Assembly (NCBI RefSeq): GCF_916858655.1
Contig: NZ_CAKASL010000003.1
Location: 62,001-126,000 of the forward strand
From: Aeromicrobium sp. Leaf350
GTDB taxonomy: Bacteria > Actinomycetota > Actinomycetes > Propionibacteriales > Nocardioidaceae
Length of the DNA stretch: 64,000 bases
Direction: 5' to 3'
The notes under the pieces were generated by a model. The model saw only the letters and a program-made list of their open reading frames with translations, ran no database searches and had not been told where the DNA came from. Both the position numbers and the translations under genes were made by a program. The number at the start of each line of letters is the position of its first letter. The stretch's first letter is position 1. Below are positions 25,604-35,209 of this stretch, in pieces.

Positions 25604-27370
25604 ATGGGCGGAACGGTCGAGGTCGAGGGCCTCAGCAAGACGTACGGCAGCCAGAACATCTGGCACGACGTGACGCTGACGCTGCCGGCGGGCGAGATCA
25701 CCGCCTTGCTGGGGCCGTCGGGCACGGGCAAGTCGGTGTTCCTGAAGTCGGTCATGGGGCTCGTGCAGCCGGAGGCCGGCTCGATCCTCATCGACGGGAC
25801 GGACATGGTGCGCGCCACCGAGGCGATGCGGCTCGAGATGCGCAAGCGCTTCGGCGTGCTGTTCCAGGACGGCGCGCTGTTCGGCTCGATGAACGTCTAC
25901 GACAACGTCGCCTTCCCGCTGCGCGAGCACACGAGGAAGAGCGAGTCCGACATCCGCTCCATCGTGATGGAGAAGCTCGACATGGTGGGCCTGGTCGGCC
26001 AGGAGCACAAGGTGCCCGGCGAGATCTCCGGCGGCATGAAGAAGCGCGCGGGCCTGGCCCGCTCGCTCGTGACCGATCCCGAGATCATCCTGATCGACGA
26101 GCCCGACTCCGGCCTCGACCCGGTGCGCACGTCGAACCTCGCCCAGCTGCTGGTGGAGGTCAACGCCGCGACCGACGCCACGATGCTCGTCGTCACCCAC
26201 AACATCGAGCTCGCGCGCACGATGCCCGACAACCTCGGCATGCTCTACCGCCGCGAGCTCGTGATGTTCGGCCCGCGCGAGGAGTTCCTGCTGACCGACC
26301 ACCCCGTCGTCAGCCAGTTCATGAGCGGCGACCCCGAGGGCCCGATCGGCATGAGCGAGGAGGTCGACCACCGGCGTGACGAGCCCGTCGACCTCGGGCC
26401 CACCTACCCCGGCGGCACCTCGGTGCTCACCCGGCACTCGGGTGCGCGACCCGTCGAGGTGCTGCCGCGCCAGCTGACGCCGAAGTCGGGCCGGCCACGC
26501 CCGGCGGCCGACCGCCACCGCGAGCGCGTCTCGAGCGGAGCGGCCCAGCTGTACGTCGCGCCCGACGACGAGTCCGACCGAGCGCGGTCCCTCCCGCACA
26601 GGAACGTCGTCACCCGGGCCCTCACCGCGGTCGGCGACCTGTTCGCCCTCGCCCTCGACACCCTCCGCTCCACCTTCCGCCGACCGTTCGCCGTGCGCGA
26701 GCTGGTCGAGCAGTTCTGGTTCGTCGTCAGCGTCTCGTGGATCCCGGCGATGCTCGTCGCGATCCCGTTCGGCGCGGTCATCGCGCTGCAGCTCGGCACC
26801 CTCACCGTGCAGGTCGGGGCGCAGTCGTTCACCGGCGCGGCCAGCGTGCTGGCGGTCGTGCAGCAGGCCGCCCCCATCGTCACGACGCTCGTGATCGCTG
26901 GGGCCGGAGGCGCAGCCATCTGCGCCGACCTCGGCTCGCGCCGCATCAAGGACGAGATCGACGCGATGCGGGTCATGGGCATCGACCCCGTGCGCCGCCT
27001 CGTCGTCCCGCGCGTGATCGCCTGCGTGCTCGCCGCGGTGCTGCTGAACGGCCTCGTCTCGGTGGTCGGCGTGATCGGCGGCTACTTCTTCAACGTCGTC
27101 GTGCAGGGCGGCACGCCTGGCGCGTACCTCGCCTCGTTCACCGCCCTCGCGCAGATCTCGGACCTGTGGGTCGGCGAGATCAAGGCCGTGGTCTTCGGCT
27201 TCGTCGCCGGGGTCGTGGCTTGCTACCGCGGTCTCAACACCGCACCTGGGCCCAAGGGGGTGGGCGACGCCGTCAACCAGTCGGTCGTCGTGACCTTCCT
27301 GATGCTCTTCTTCGTCAACTTCGTGATCACCACGCTGTACCTCCAGCTGGTGCCGGGCAAGGGAGCCTGA
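25604..27370 (+). CDS. Mce ABC transporter: ATPase fused to YrbE permease
   Basis: 588 residues. Residues 1-260 are an MceG/MlaF-like ATPase: Walker A GPSGTGKS, Q-loop VLFQDGALF, signature ISGGMKKRAGLARS, Walker B IILIDEPDSGLDP, H-loop VTHN. A linker of about 85 residues follows. From about residue 345 a full YrbE/MlaE permease continues (VGAQSFTGAASVLAVVQQAAPIVTTLVIAG, the EIDAMRVMGIDP coupling motif and five helices). ATG 25604 has GGGGAGAG just upstream. The two functions are normally encoded separately, so this is a true fusion in one open frame. It powers import through the Mce proteins encoded downstream. Confidence 0.9.
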   Translation: MGGTVEVEGLSKTYGSQNIWHDVTLTLPAGEITALLGPSGTGKSVFLKSVMGLVQPEAGSILIDGTDMVRATEAMRLEMRKRFGVLFQDGALFGSMNVYDNVAFPLREHTRKSESDIRSIVMEKLDMVGLVGQEHKVPGEISGGMKKRAGLARSLVTDPEIILIDEPDSGLDPVRTSNLAQLLVEVNAATDATMLVVTHNIELARTMPDNLGMLYRRELVMFGPREEFLLTDHPVVSQFMSGDPEGPIGMSEEVDHRRDEPVDLGPTYPGGTSVLTRHSGARPVEVLPRQLTPKSGRPRPAADRHRERVSSGAAQLYVAPDDESDRARSLPHRNVVTRALTAVGDLFALALDTLRSTFRRPFAVRELVEQFWFVVSVSWIPAMLVAIPFGAVIALQLGTLTVQVGAQSFTGAASVLAVVQQAAPIVTTLVIAGAGGAAICADLGSRRIKDEIDAMRVMGIDPVRRLVVPRVIACVLAAVLLNGLVSVVGVIGGYFFNVVVQGGTPGAYLASFTALAQISDLWVGEIKAVVFGFVAGVVACYRGLNTAPGPKGVGDAVNQSVVVTFLMLFFVNFVITTLYLQLVPGKGA

Positions 27371-27371
27371 C

Positions 27372-28256
27372 ATGGCCGTCGCACCAGTCCCGCAGAGAGC
27401 CGGCGCACGCCGGTCGAGCCCGGCGCGTCCGTCGCTCGCGCGCCGCGCAGCCACGGCCCCGGTCGACCGGCTGGCCCAGCTGGGCGTCGGTCTGCGCTTC
27501 CACCTGAGCGTGCTCGCCGACATCCCGCAGGCGCTGCGCCACCACCCGAAGGAGATCCTGCGGCTGCTGTCGGAGGTCAGCTTCGGCACCGGCGCGCTGG
27601 CCGTCATCGGCGGCACGATCGGCGTGATGCTCGGCATGACGCTGTTCGTCGGCACCGTCGTCGGCATGCAGGGCTACGCGGCCCTCGACCAGATCGGCAC
27701 CGCGACGCTCAACGGCTTCATCTCGGCGTACTTCAACACCCGCGAGATCGCGCCGCTCGTCGCCGCCCTCGCCCTCTCGGCCACCGTCGGCTCGGGCTTC
27801 ACCGCCCAGCTCGGCGCGATGCGCATCAACGAGGAGGTCGACGCGCTCGACGTCATGGCCGTCTCGAGCCGCCGCTACCTCGTCACCACGCGGGTCATCG
27901 CCGGCTTCGCCGCGATCATCCCGCTCTACGTTATCGGCCTGCTGATGTCGTACGCCGGCTCCCGCATCGTCACGGTGTACTTCCACGGCCAGTCCGCCGG
28001 CACCTACGACCACTACTTCGAGCTGTTCCTGCCGCCCATCGACATCCTGCTGTCGTTCCTCAAGGTCATGGTGTTCGCGGTCATCATCATCCTGATCCAC
28101 TGCCGCCTCGGCTTCACGGCCCACGGCGGACCGGCGGGCGTCGGCATCGCGGTCGGCACGGCCGTGCGGCGCAGCATCGTGACTGTCGCCGTCCTCGACC
28201 TGGTGCTCTCGATGGCGCTGTGGGGCACCACCTCGACCGTGAGGATCGCCGGATGA
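27372..28256 (+). CDS. yrbEB: YrbE/MlaE-type permease (second Mce permease)
   Basis: 294 residues. An N-terminal tail and amphipathic segment (HLSVLADIPQALRHHPKEILRLLSEVSFG) precede the MlaE helices, with the conserved NEEVDALDVMAVSSRRYLVTTRVIAG coupling region. It pairs with the permease half of the preceding fusion to form the membrane channel of the Mce importer. The ATG is 1 bp after the previous stop. Confidence 0.92.
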   Translation: MAVAPVPQRAGARRSSPARPSLARRAATAPVDRLAQLGVGLRFHLSVLADIPQALRHHPKEILRLLSEVSFGTGALAVIGGTIGVMLGMTLFVGTVVGMQGYAALDQIGTATLNGFISAYFNTREIAPLVAALALSATVGSGFTAQLGAMRINEEVDALDVMAVSSRRYLVTTRVIAGFAAIIPLYVIGLLMSYAGSRIVTVYFHGQSAGTYDHYFELFLPPIDILLSFLKVMVFAVIIILIHCRLGFTAHGGPAGVGIAVGTAVRRSIVTVAVLDLVLSMALWGTTSTVRIAG

Positions 28257-29563
28257 GCGGGCCCGTGGTCGTCAAGAGCACCCGCACCGCCGACACGGTC
28301 TTCGGCGTCGCGTTCATCGGCCTGATCGTGCTGGGCCTGCTCGTCGCCGCGCTGGTCTACGACCGCGCGTTCGTCTCGAGCACCGAGGTCAGGCTGACGA
28401 CCGGCAGCGTCGGCAACGCGATGCAGAAGGGCTCCGACGTGAAGCTCAACGGCGTGCCGGTCGGCGTGGTCGAGGACATCGAGTCCACTGCCGACGGCGC
28501 GGTGCTGACCCTCTCGCTCAAGCCGTCGGTCGCCGAGAAGCTGCCGAGCGACACCGTCGCGCGGCTCCTGCCCAAGACCCTGTTCGGCGAGCGCTACGTG
28601 CAGCTGCTGGCCGACGGCGCCACGAGCGGCGACGGACTCGCGGCGGGCGACACGATCCGCCAGGACGCCTCCGACGAGGCCATCGAGCTGGAGCAGGTGC
28701 TCGACGAGCTGCTGCCCGTGCTCGAGGCGCTGCAGCCGCAGAAGCTCTCCGCCGCGCTGGGCGAGCTGAGCCTGCTGCTCTCCGGTCGCGGTGCCGACAT
28801 CGGCGAGTCGATGGAGCTGTGGGGCACCTATCTGACCCAGCTGCAGCCGTACGTGCCGCAGCTCGCCGACGACCTGGTCAAGCTCGGCCAGGTGGCGCGC
28901 ACCTACGAGGTCGCCGCGCCCGACCTGCTCGAGGCGCTGGACGACCTCACGGTCACCGCGAACACGATGGTGGAGGAGCAGGAGACGTTGACGACCCTCT
29001 TCGCGAACGTCGTCACGGCGTCGAACACGACCCGTGACTGGCTGCAGGTGAATCAGGGCACGATCATCACGCTCTCGGCCGAGAGCCGCTCGGCGCTGGC
29101 TGCTGCCGCGCCGTACGCGACGCAGTTCCCGTGCCTGTTCAAGGCCGTCGCCGACTTCGTCCCGACGATGGACACGGTGCTCGGCAAGGACTCCGCCGAG
29201 CCCGGCATCCACGTCACGCTCAACGTCGTGCCGACCCGCGGCGCCTATGCGTACGGGCCCGACAACCCGCAGTTCTCCCGCGGTGGTCAGGCTCGGTGCC
29301 CGTACCAGAGCAGCGCCGCCGGGAGCCCGGCCCCAGCGCCCGCCGCCGACACCCCGCCGGTCGTCGCGCCGCCACCCAGCCCCCTCGTCGCCGCCCAGGT
29401 CGCCGACGCGATGGGCCTCGGCGAGGTCAACTCGCCGGCCGAGAACCAGCTCATCGCCGAGCTCCTCGCCGGCGGCCGGGGCCTCGCCCCCGATGACTAT
29501 CCGGCGTGGTCCAGTCTCCTGCTCGGACCCGCCCTGCGCGGAACGGTGGTGACGGTCCAGTGA
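28253..29563 (+). CDS. mceA: Mce family protein, position A
   Basis: 436 residues: N-terminal helix (VFGVAFIGLIVLGLLVAALVY), MCE domain (VRLTTGSVGNAMQKGSDVKLNGVPVGVV, ERYVQLL), then a long helical region that builds the periplasmic tunnel with the other Mce subunits, and a Pro/Ala-rich end. Start at ATG 28253 inside the yrbEB stop (ATGA). Confidence 0.92.
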   Translation: MSGPVVVKSTRTADTVFGVAFIGLIVLGLLVAALVYDRAFVSSTEVRLTTGSVGNAMQKGSDVKLNGVPVGVVEDIESTADGAVLTLSLKPSVAEKLPSDTVARLLPKTLFGERYVQLLADGATSGDGLAAGDTIRQDASDEAIELEQVLDELLPVLEALQPQKLSAALGELSLLLSGRGADIGESMELWGTYLTQLQPYVPQLADDLVKLGQVARTYEVAAPDLLEALDDLTVTANTMVEEQETLTTLFANVVTASNTTRDWLQVNQGTIITLSAESRSALAAAAPYATQFPCLFKAVADFVPTMDTVLGKDSAEPGIHVTLNVVPTRGAYAYGPDNPQFSRGGQARCPYQSSAAGSPAPAPAADTPPVVAPPPSPLVAAQVADAMGLGEVNSPAENQLIAELLAGGRGLAPDDYPAWSSLLLGPALRGTVVTVQ

Positions 29564-30567
29564 CCCGCATCCTCATCAAGAGCGTCGTGTTCACCCTCGT
29601 GACCGTGCTGGCGACGATGGCCCTCGCGGCCACGATCCGGAACTCCAGCGGTCCCGGCGAGACCTTCACGGCGGTCTACACCGACGCGACGAGCCTCAAC
29701 AAGGGCGACGACGTGCGCATGGCCGGCGTCAAGGTCGGCACGGTCAGCAGCATCGACCTCGACGACGACGCCAACGCCGTGGTCGAGTTCACCGTCTCCG
29801 GCTCCGCTCGGGTCGAGAAGGGCACGGTCGCGCAGCTCAAGTTCCGCAACCTCGTGGGACAGCGGTACATCTCGCTGGAGCCGCCGAGCGACCGCGGCGC
29901 CGAGCTCGAGCCCGGGTACACGTTCGGGCTCGACGAGACCGAGCCCGCGCTCGACCTGACGCTGCTGTTCAACGGGTTCCAGCCGCTGCTGAAGGTGCTC
30001 GACCCCGAGGACGTCAACACCCTCAGCGCCGAGATCATCGCGGTGTTCCAGGGCGACGGCGCCTCGGTCGACACGCTGCTGGCCAGCACCGGCAGCCTGA
30101 CCTCGACGCTGGCCGAGAAGGACTCCGTCATCGGTGAGCTCATCACGAGCCTCAACTCGGTGCTCACGACGGTCAACAGCCGCACCGACCAGGTCGACAC
30201 CGTGATCGTCACGCTGCAGGACCTCGTCTCCGGGCTGGCCTCGGACCGCGACACGATCGGCAGCACGCTCGACGGGCTCAGCGGCCTCTCGGTCAGCGTG
30301 GCCGAGCTCCTCGAGCAGGGGCGCACGCCGCTGAAGAACGACATCACGGCGCTGCAGACCCTCGCCGGCAACCTGTCCGACGCCGAGGGCACGCTCAACA
30401 CGTTCTTCCAGACCCTCCCGACCAAGCTCGACGCGCTCGGCACGGTCGGCAGCTACGGATCCTGGCTCAACTTCTACGTCTGCCAGATCGACGGGGTCAT
30501 CCCCGATCCCGAGGGCTACTACGGCGACCTCGGCGTCCAGGCCAACGCAGCGAGGTGCGGAGCATGA
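29560..30567 (+). CDS. mceB: Mce family protein, position B
   Basis: 335 residues: membrane anchor (VVFTLVTVLATMALAATI), MCE domain (FTAVYTDATSLNKGDDVRMAGVKVGTV, GQRYISLEP), helical tail with regular Leu/Val repeats, and C-terminal Cys (NFYVCQIDGV, ARCGA) as in mycobacterial MceB. GTG start overlaps the mceA stop. It is followed by a repeat element, the only break in the tight overlaps of the operon. Confidence 0.92.
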   Translation: MTRILIKSVVFTLVTVLATMALAATIRNSSGPGETFTAVYTDATSLNKGDDVRMAGVKVGTVSSIDLDDDANAVVEFTVSGSARVEKGTVAQLKFRNLVGQRYISLEPPSDRGAELEPGYTFGLDETEPALDLTLLFNGFQPLLKVLDPEDVNTLSAEIIAVFQGDGASVDTLLASTGSLTSTLAEKDSVIGELITSLNSVLTTVNSRTDQVDTVIVTLQDLVSGLASDRDTIGSTLDGLSGLSVSVAELLEQGRTPLKNDITALQTLAGNLSDAEGTLNTFFQTLPTKLDALGTVGSYGSWLNFYVCQIDGVIPDPEGYYGDLGVQANAARCGA

Positions 30568-30577
30568 GCACCCACCG

Positions 30578-30632
30578 CTGGTCGAGGTGCGAAGGCGCTC
30601 TGGCGCCTGAGCCTCGAAACCTCGGTCGGTCC
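30578..30632. repeat. GAGCCTCGAAACC repeat inside the mce operon
   Basis: GCTGGTCGAGGTGCGAAGG followed by GGCGCCTGAGCCTCG and AAACCTCGGTCGG. It shares 20 bases (GAGCCTCGAAACCTCGGTCG) with the copy at 6793-6845. The insertion widens the mceB-mceC gap to 88 bp, while all other gaps are overlaps. Confidence 0.75.
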
Positions 30633-30655
30633 ACGACAGCACAGGAGGTACACGC

Positions 30656-31675
30656 ATGAGCAGGTTCGGGAAGTCGTTCGCGGAGCGCGACCGGGTGGTG
30701 ATCGCTGCGGTGGGTCTCGTCGTGCTCGGGCTGCTGTTCTTCGCGACGTTCAGCTCCGCGCGACTGCCGCTGATCGGGGAGGGGCGCGAGTACACCGCGC
30801 ACTTCGCCGAGGCCGGCGGGCTCAAGGAGGGCACCGAGGTGCGCGTGTCCGGCGTGAAGGTCGGCAGCGTCACGGGCGTCGAGCTCGACGGTGACGTCGT
30901 CGTCGTGTCCTTCACGGCCAAGGACGTCTCGCTCGGCTCGCAGACCACGGCCGCCGTGAAGGTCAAGACGCTCCTGGGGCAGAAGTACCTCGCGGTCGAC
31001 CCCGGCGGACGCGGCGACCTCGACCAGGCGATCCCGCTCGAGCGCACCACGACGCCCTACGACGTGACCGCCGCCTTCTCGGACCTCTCGGAGAACATCA
31101 CCGAGATCGACACGGCCCAGCTCGAGGAGAGCTTCACCGCCCTGGCCGACGCCTTCCGCGACACCCCGGAGTCGGTGCGCACCACCGTCGCGGGGCTGAC
31201 CGACCTCTCGCGCACGATCTCGACGCGCGACGAGGAGCTCGCGACGCTGCTGGAGTCGACGAGCCAGGTCACGCAGACCTTCGCGAACCGCAACGACGAG
31301 CTCGCCGCCCTGATCTCCGACGGCAACCTGCTGCTGACCGAGCTGGCCGAGCGCCGGGCGACCGTCACGGCGCTGCTCGAGTCCACCGCGTCGCTCGGCA
31401 CGCAGCTGCAGGGGCTGGTCTCCGACAACGAGGCGCAGCTGCAGCCCGCCCTGGCCGAGCTCGACCAGGTCGCCGCGATCCTCACCAACAACCAGGCCAA
31501 CCTCGACTCGGCCCTGGCCAAGCTCGGCCCGTACTACCGGGTCCTGGCCTCGGCCTCCGGCAACGGCCGCTGGATCGACGCCTACATGTGCGGGCTGTTC
31601 GGCCCCGAGAACAAGCCCCAGCTGACCAACGACGTGACCCGGGACTGTGCGCCCGTGAGTGGAGGTGGGGCATGA
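30656..31675 (+). CDS. mceC: Mce family protein, position C
   Basis: 339 residues: anchor helix (VVIAAVGLVVLGLLFFATF), MCE domain (YTAHFAEAGGLKEGTEVRVSGVKVGSV, GQKYLAVDPGG), helical tail and C-terminal Cys residues (YMCGLF, RDCAPV). It has its own strong AGGAGG 7 bp before the ATG, unlike its neighbours, in keeping with the repeat-containing gap before it. Confidence 0.92.
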   Translation: MSRFGKSFAERDRVVIAAVGLVVLGLLFFATFSSARLPLIGEGREYTAHFAEAGGLKEGTEVRVSGVKVGSVTGVELDGDVVVVSFTAKDVSLGSQTTAAVKVKTLLGQKYLAVDPGGRGDLDQAIPLERTTTPYDVTAAFSDLSENITEIDTAQLEESFTALADAFRDTPESVRTTVAGLTDLSRTISTRDEELATLLESTSQVTQTFANRNDELAALISDGNLLLTELAERRATVTALLESTASLGTQLQGLVSDNEAQLQPALAELDQVAAILTNNQANLDSALAKLGPYYRVLASASGNGRWIDAYMCGLFGPENKPQLTNDVTRDCAPVSGGGA

Positions 31676-32706
31676 GCCTCAGGAAGATCACGAGCACGCT
31701 CGCGGCCCTGCTGGTCGCGGCGCTGGTCGTCGCTGGACACCAGTGGTGGACCGACCGCAACCGGGTCGAGCTCACCGCCGAGTTCAGCGACGCCGTCGGC
31801 CTCTATCCGGGCTCCGACGTGCAGGTGCTGGGCGTCTCCGTCGGTGAGGTCACGTCCGTCGAGCCCGACGGACCCGTCGTGCGCGTCGGCATCCGGCTCG
31901 ACCAGGGGCAGGAGGTCGCGGCCGACACGCGGGCCGTGCTGGTGGCACCGACCCTCGTCTCGGACCGCTTCGTGCAGCTGACCGAGCCGTACACCGAGGG
32001 CAAGGCCCTCGCGGACGGCGCGACGATCGGCATGGACGACACCGCGGTGCCGGTCGAGGTCGACGAGCTCTACCAGAGCCTGGAGGACATCAGCACCCAG
32101 CTCGGGCCCGACGGCGCGAACGCCGAGGGGGCCCTCTCGGACCTGCTGGACGTCGCCGCCGCGAACCTCGACGGCACGGGGCTCGACATCAACCGCACGA
32201 TCAGCAGCTTCAGCGAGGCGTCCTCGACCCTCTCGGGCGTCGACGACGACCTGTTCGCCACGATCGGCCACCTGGCCGACCTCTCGGACATGCTCGCCGC
32301 CAACGACGCCGCCGTCTCCTCGGCGAACTCCCAGTTCGCGGAGGTCGCCGACTACCTCGCGGCGGACCGCACCGACCTGGCCGCCGCGATCACCAACCTG
32401 GGCGACGCGATGGCGGTGCTCGACGACTTCATCCGCGACAACCGCGGCAACCTGCAGACCAGCGTGCAGAACCTGATCGGCCCGACGCAGACGCTCGTCA
32501 ACCAGCAGGCGTCGCTCGACGAGACCGTGCGGCTGATCCCGCTGGTGCTGCAGAACTTCGTGAACGCCTACAACCCGGCGTACAACACGATCGACGGACG
32601 CGGCAACCTGCTCGAGGCCACGATCTGGAGCGGCACGGGGCTGAGCGGCCAGACGTCGCCCTCGGCGCCCCCGGTGCTCATCCCCGGCGTGGAGGTGGCG
32701 CCGTGA
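31672..32706 (+). CDS. mceD: Mce family protein, position D
   Basis: 344 residues: anchor (TLAALLVAALVVAGHQWW), MCE domain (LTAEFSDAVGLYPGSDVQVLGVSVGEV, SDRFVQLT), helical tail, Pro-rich end. The ATG overlaps the mceC stop by 4 bp. Confidence 0.92.
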   Translation: MSLRKITSTLAALLVAALVVAGHQWWTDRNRVELTAEFSDAVGLYPGSDVQVLGVSVGEVTSVEPDGPVVRVGIRLDQGQEVAADTRAVLVAPTLVSDRFVQLTEPYTEGKALADGATIGMDDTAVPVEVDELYQSLEDISTQLGPDGANAEGALSDLLDVAAANLDGTGLDINRTISSFSEASSTLSGVDDDLFATIGHLADLSDMLAANDAAVSSANSQFAEVADYLAADRTDLAAAITNLGDAMAVLDDFIRDNRGNLQTSVQNLIGPTQTLVNQQASLDETVRLIPLVLQNFVNAYNPAYNTIDGRGNLLEATIWSGTGLSGQTSPSAPPVLIPGVEVAP

Positions 32707-34019
32707 GCACCGTCCGGAACACGTCGACGCCCCGCGCGCGCATCGACTGGCACCTGCGGGCCGCCGGTGCCGCCGTCGTCGCGGCGCTGCTGCTGGGCGG
32801 CTGCGGCCTGACCGACCGTGGGGTCTACGACACGCCTCTGCCCGGCGGCGCCGACGTCGGCTCCGAGCCGGTCACGCTGACGGCCGAGTTCGAGGACGTG
32901 CTCGACCTCGTCCCGCAGTCCTCGGTCCGCGCCGACAACGTGCCGGTGGGACGGGTCGCGAAGATCGACCTGGCTCCTGACGGTCGCTCCGCGGTCGTCG
33001 AGCTTCTCGTCAACGGCGACACCGACCTCCCCGAGGGCACCACGGCGCGGGTCGAGCAGACCTCGCTCCTCGGCGAGAAGTACGTCGCCCTCGTGCGACC
33101 GGACGACAGCCCGGCCGGCAACCGACAGCTCGAGTCGGGCGCTCGCCTCGATCTCGACGAGACCGACCGGGCGGCGCAGGTCGAGCAGGTGCTCGGCGCG
33201 CTGTCGATGGTGCTCAACGGCGGCGACATCGCCGAGTTCCAGACCATCTCGCGTGAGCTGCAGGCGATCTCGGACGGTGAGCCGGAGAAGATCCGCACGT
33301 TCCTGACCCAGCTCGAGGGCTTCGTGACGACGGTCGACGCGCGCAGCACCGACATCGCCGCCACGCTCGACAGCCTTGCCGCGCTGTCGACCACGCTGGA
33401 CGGCGACAGCGACAAGATCGTCTCGGCGCTCGACGGGCTCGCCCCGGGGCTGACCGTCATGGAGGAGCAGCGACCCCAGTTCGTCGCGATGCTGGAGGCG
33501 CTCGACGGCCTCTCGTCCGTCGCGGTCGAGACGCTCGACGCCGCGCAGGCCGACATCATCGCCGACCTGCAGCTGCTCGAGCCGATCCTCACGCAGCTCG
33601 CCGCGTCCGGGCAGGATCTCCCGAACGCGCTCCAGATCCTGCTGACCTATCCGTTCCCGGACTCGGTGCTGCAGACCATCAAGGGCGACTACCTCAACGT
33701 CTTCGTCACGACGAACTTCCGCACGCTGCCGACCGACTGCACCGCGATCGGGTGCGAGTGGGCGCAGCCCGTGCAGCCGTGCCCCATCTGCACCGGTGGC
33801 GGCGGCGCCCCGGCACCGGCGCCCGTGCCGATGCTGATCCCGCCGACCAGCTCCCCGCTGCCGGGCGTGGCCACGCCGACGATGCCGACGCCGAGCCCCA
33901 CCACCCCGGGGCCGACGCCGACGGACCCGGGTCCGTCGACCCCGCCGGCCACGACGCCACCCCCGTCGACGACGCCACCGTCCTCGCCCGACCCCGATGA
34001 CGAGGAGGACTCGCCGTGA
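32703..34019 (+). CDS. mceE: Mce family lipoprotein, position E
   Basis: 438 residues with a lipobox (LLLGGC, Cys about 33), placing it as the lipid-anchored E subunit (LprK-like). MCE domain (LTAEFEDVLDLVPQSSVRADNVPVGRV, GEKYVALV), helical tail, CPIC motif (CPICTGGGG), and a Pro/Thr-rich acidic C-terminus. GTG start overlaps the mceD stop. Confidence 0.93.
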   Translation: MSTVRNTSTPRARIDWHLRAAGAAVVAALLLGGCGLTDRGVYDTPLPGGADVGSEPVTLTAEFEDVLDLVPQSSVRADNVPVGRVAKIDLAPDGRSAVVELLVNGDTDLPEGTTARVEQTSLLGEKYVALVRPDDSPAGNRQLESGARLDLDETDRAAQVEQVLGALSMVLNGGDIAEFQTISRELQAISDGEPEKIRTFLTQLEGFVTTVDARSTDIAATLDSLAALSTTLDGDSDKIVSALDGLAPGLTVMEEQRPQFVAMLEALDGLSSVAVETLDAAQADIIADLQLLEPILTQLAASGQDLPNALQILLTYPFPDSVLQTIKGDYLNVFVTTNFRTLPTDCTAIGCEWAQPVQPCPICTGGGGAPAPAPVPMLIPPTSSPLPGVATPTMPTPSPTTPGPTPTDPGPSTPPATTPPPSTTPPSSPDPDDEEDSP

Positions 34020-35209
34020 TCACCAGCACCATCCGCGCCAAGCTGGTCGCGTTCATCGTGATCGCCCTGGTGGCCACGAGCTACCTGGCGGCGAAGTACG
34101 TGGGCCTCGACCCCTTCGCCCGCGGCTACCAGCTCGAGGTCGAGCTCCCCGACGCCGGCGGCCTGTTCGTCAACAGCGAGGTGACCTACCGCGGGGTCCA
34201 GATCGGCAGCGTCGAGAAGCTGACCGTGACCGACGACGGCATGGTGGCGACGCTCGAGATCGAGTCGGGGGCGCCGGACATCCCCGAGGACGCGGAGGCT
34301 ACGGTCGCCAACCGCTCGGCGATCGGCGAGCAGTACCTCGACCTCAGCAGCGATGCCGGCGGCGGGCCGTTCCTGGCCGACGGCGACCGGCTGACGGGCG
34401 ACGAGGACGCGCTGCCGCCGGCGTTCGACGACGTCCTGCGCTCGGGCCGCGACTTCCTCGCCTCGGTCCCGGAGGGGTCGCTGCGCACCGTGATCGACGA
34501 GACCTACAGCGCCACGCGCGGGCTGGGGGACGACTTCGGCGTGCTGCTCGACACGTCGCTGGAGTGGGCGAAGACCTCCCAGGCGAACCTCCTCGTCACG
34601 ACGCGCCTCATCGAGAGCTCGGCCACGGTGCTCGACACCCAGATCGCCTCGAGCGACGACATCACGAGCTTCAGCGCCGACCTCGCCCTCATCACCGAGA
34701 CGCTGCGCACGCACGACTCCGAGCTGCGCACGCTCATCTCGCAGTCGCCCGCCGCGATGGTCGAGCTGCACACGTTGTTCCGCGACGTCGGTCAGCCGCT
34801 CGGCATGCTGATGGGCAACCTCGTCTCGACCGCGCAGGTCTTCGGGGTCAACGCGCTGGGGGTCGAGGACGCGCTGATCCGCGTGCCCGACGCGGTCAGC
34901 ATCGGCTGGCTCGTCGCGGGCAGCGGCTCGCTGAACCTGGGCCTGTCGACCTCCTTCACGCGGCCGGTCCCGTGCACGACCGGGTACGGCGGCACGACCG
35001 TGCGGCCCGGCACCGACACCGCCGAGGGCGAGCCGTTCAACACGGCTGCCGGGTGCGCCGTCGCCCCGTCGACCGGGGTCGACGTGCGGGGACCGGCCTC
35101 GGTGCCGGCCCAGGCGCTCACCACGGGTGCTGCCTCGATGCCCGCACCGACCGGCGTCGTGCTCAACGACGTCGACGACCTGTCCGACCTCCTGGGAGGG
35201 ACGTCATGA
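34016..35209 (+). CDS. mceF: Mce family protein, position F
   Basis: 397 residues: anchor (LVAFIVIALVATSYLAAKYV), MCE domain (LEVELPDAGGLFVNSEVTYRGVQIGSV, GEQYLDLSSD), long helical region, no lipobox. GTG start inside the mceE stop; it completes the A-F set expected for a hexameric Mce needle. Confidence 0.92.
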   Translation: MITSTIRAKLVAFIVIALVATSYLAAKYVGLDPFARGYQLEVELPDAGGLFVNSEVTYRGVQIGSVEKLTVTDDGMVATLEIESGAPDIPEDAEATVANRSAIGEQYLDLSSDAGGGPFLADGDRLTGDEDALPPAFDDVLRSGRDFLASVPEGSLRTVIDETYSATRGLGDDFGVLLDTSLEWAKTSQANLLVTTRLIESSATVLDTQIASSDDITSFSADLALITETLRTHDSELRTLISQSPAAMVELHTLFRDVGQPLGMLMGNLVSTAQVFGVNALGVEDALIRVPDAVSIGWLVAGSGSLNLGLSTSFTRPVPCTTGYGGTTVRPGTDTAEGEPFNTAAGCAVAPSTGVDVRGPASVPAQALTTGAASMPAPTGVVLNDVDDLSDLLGGTS

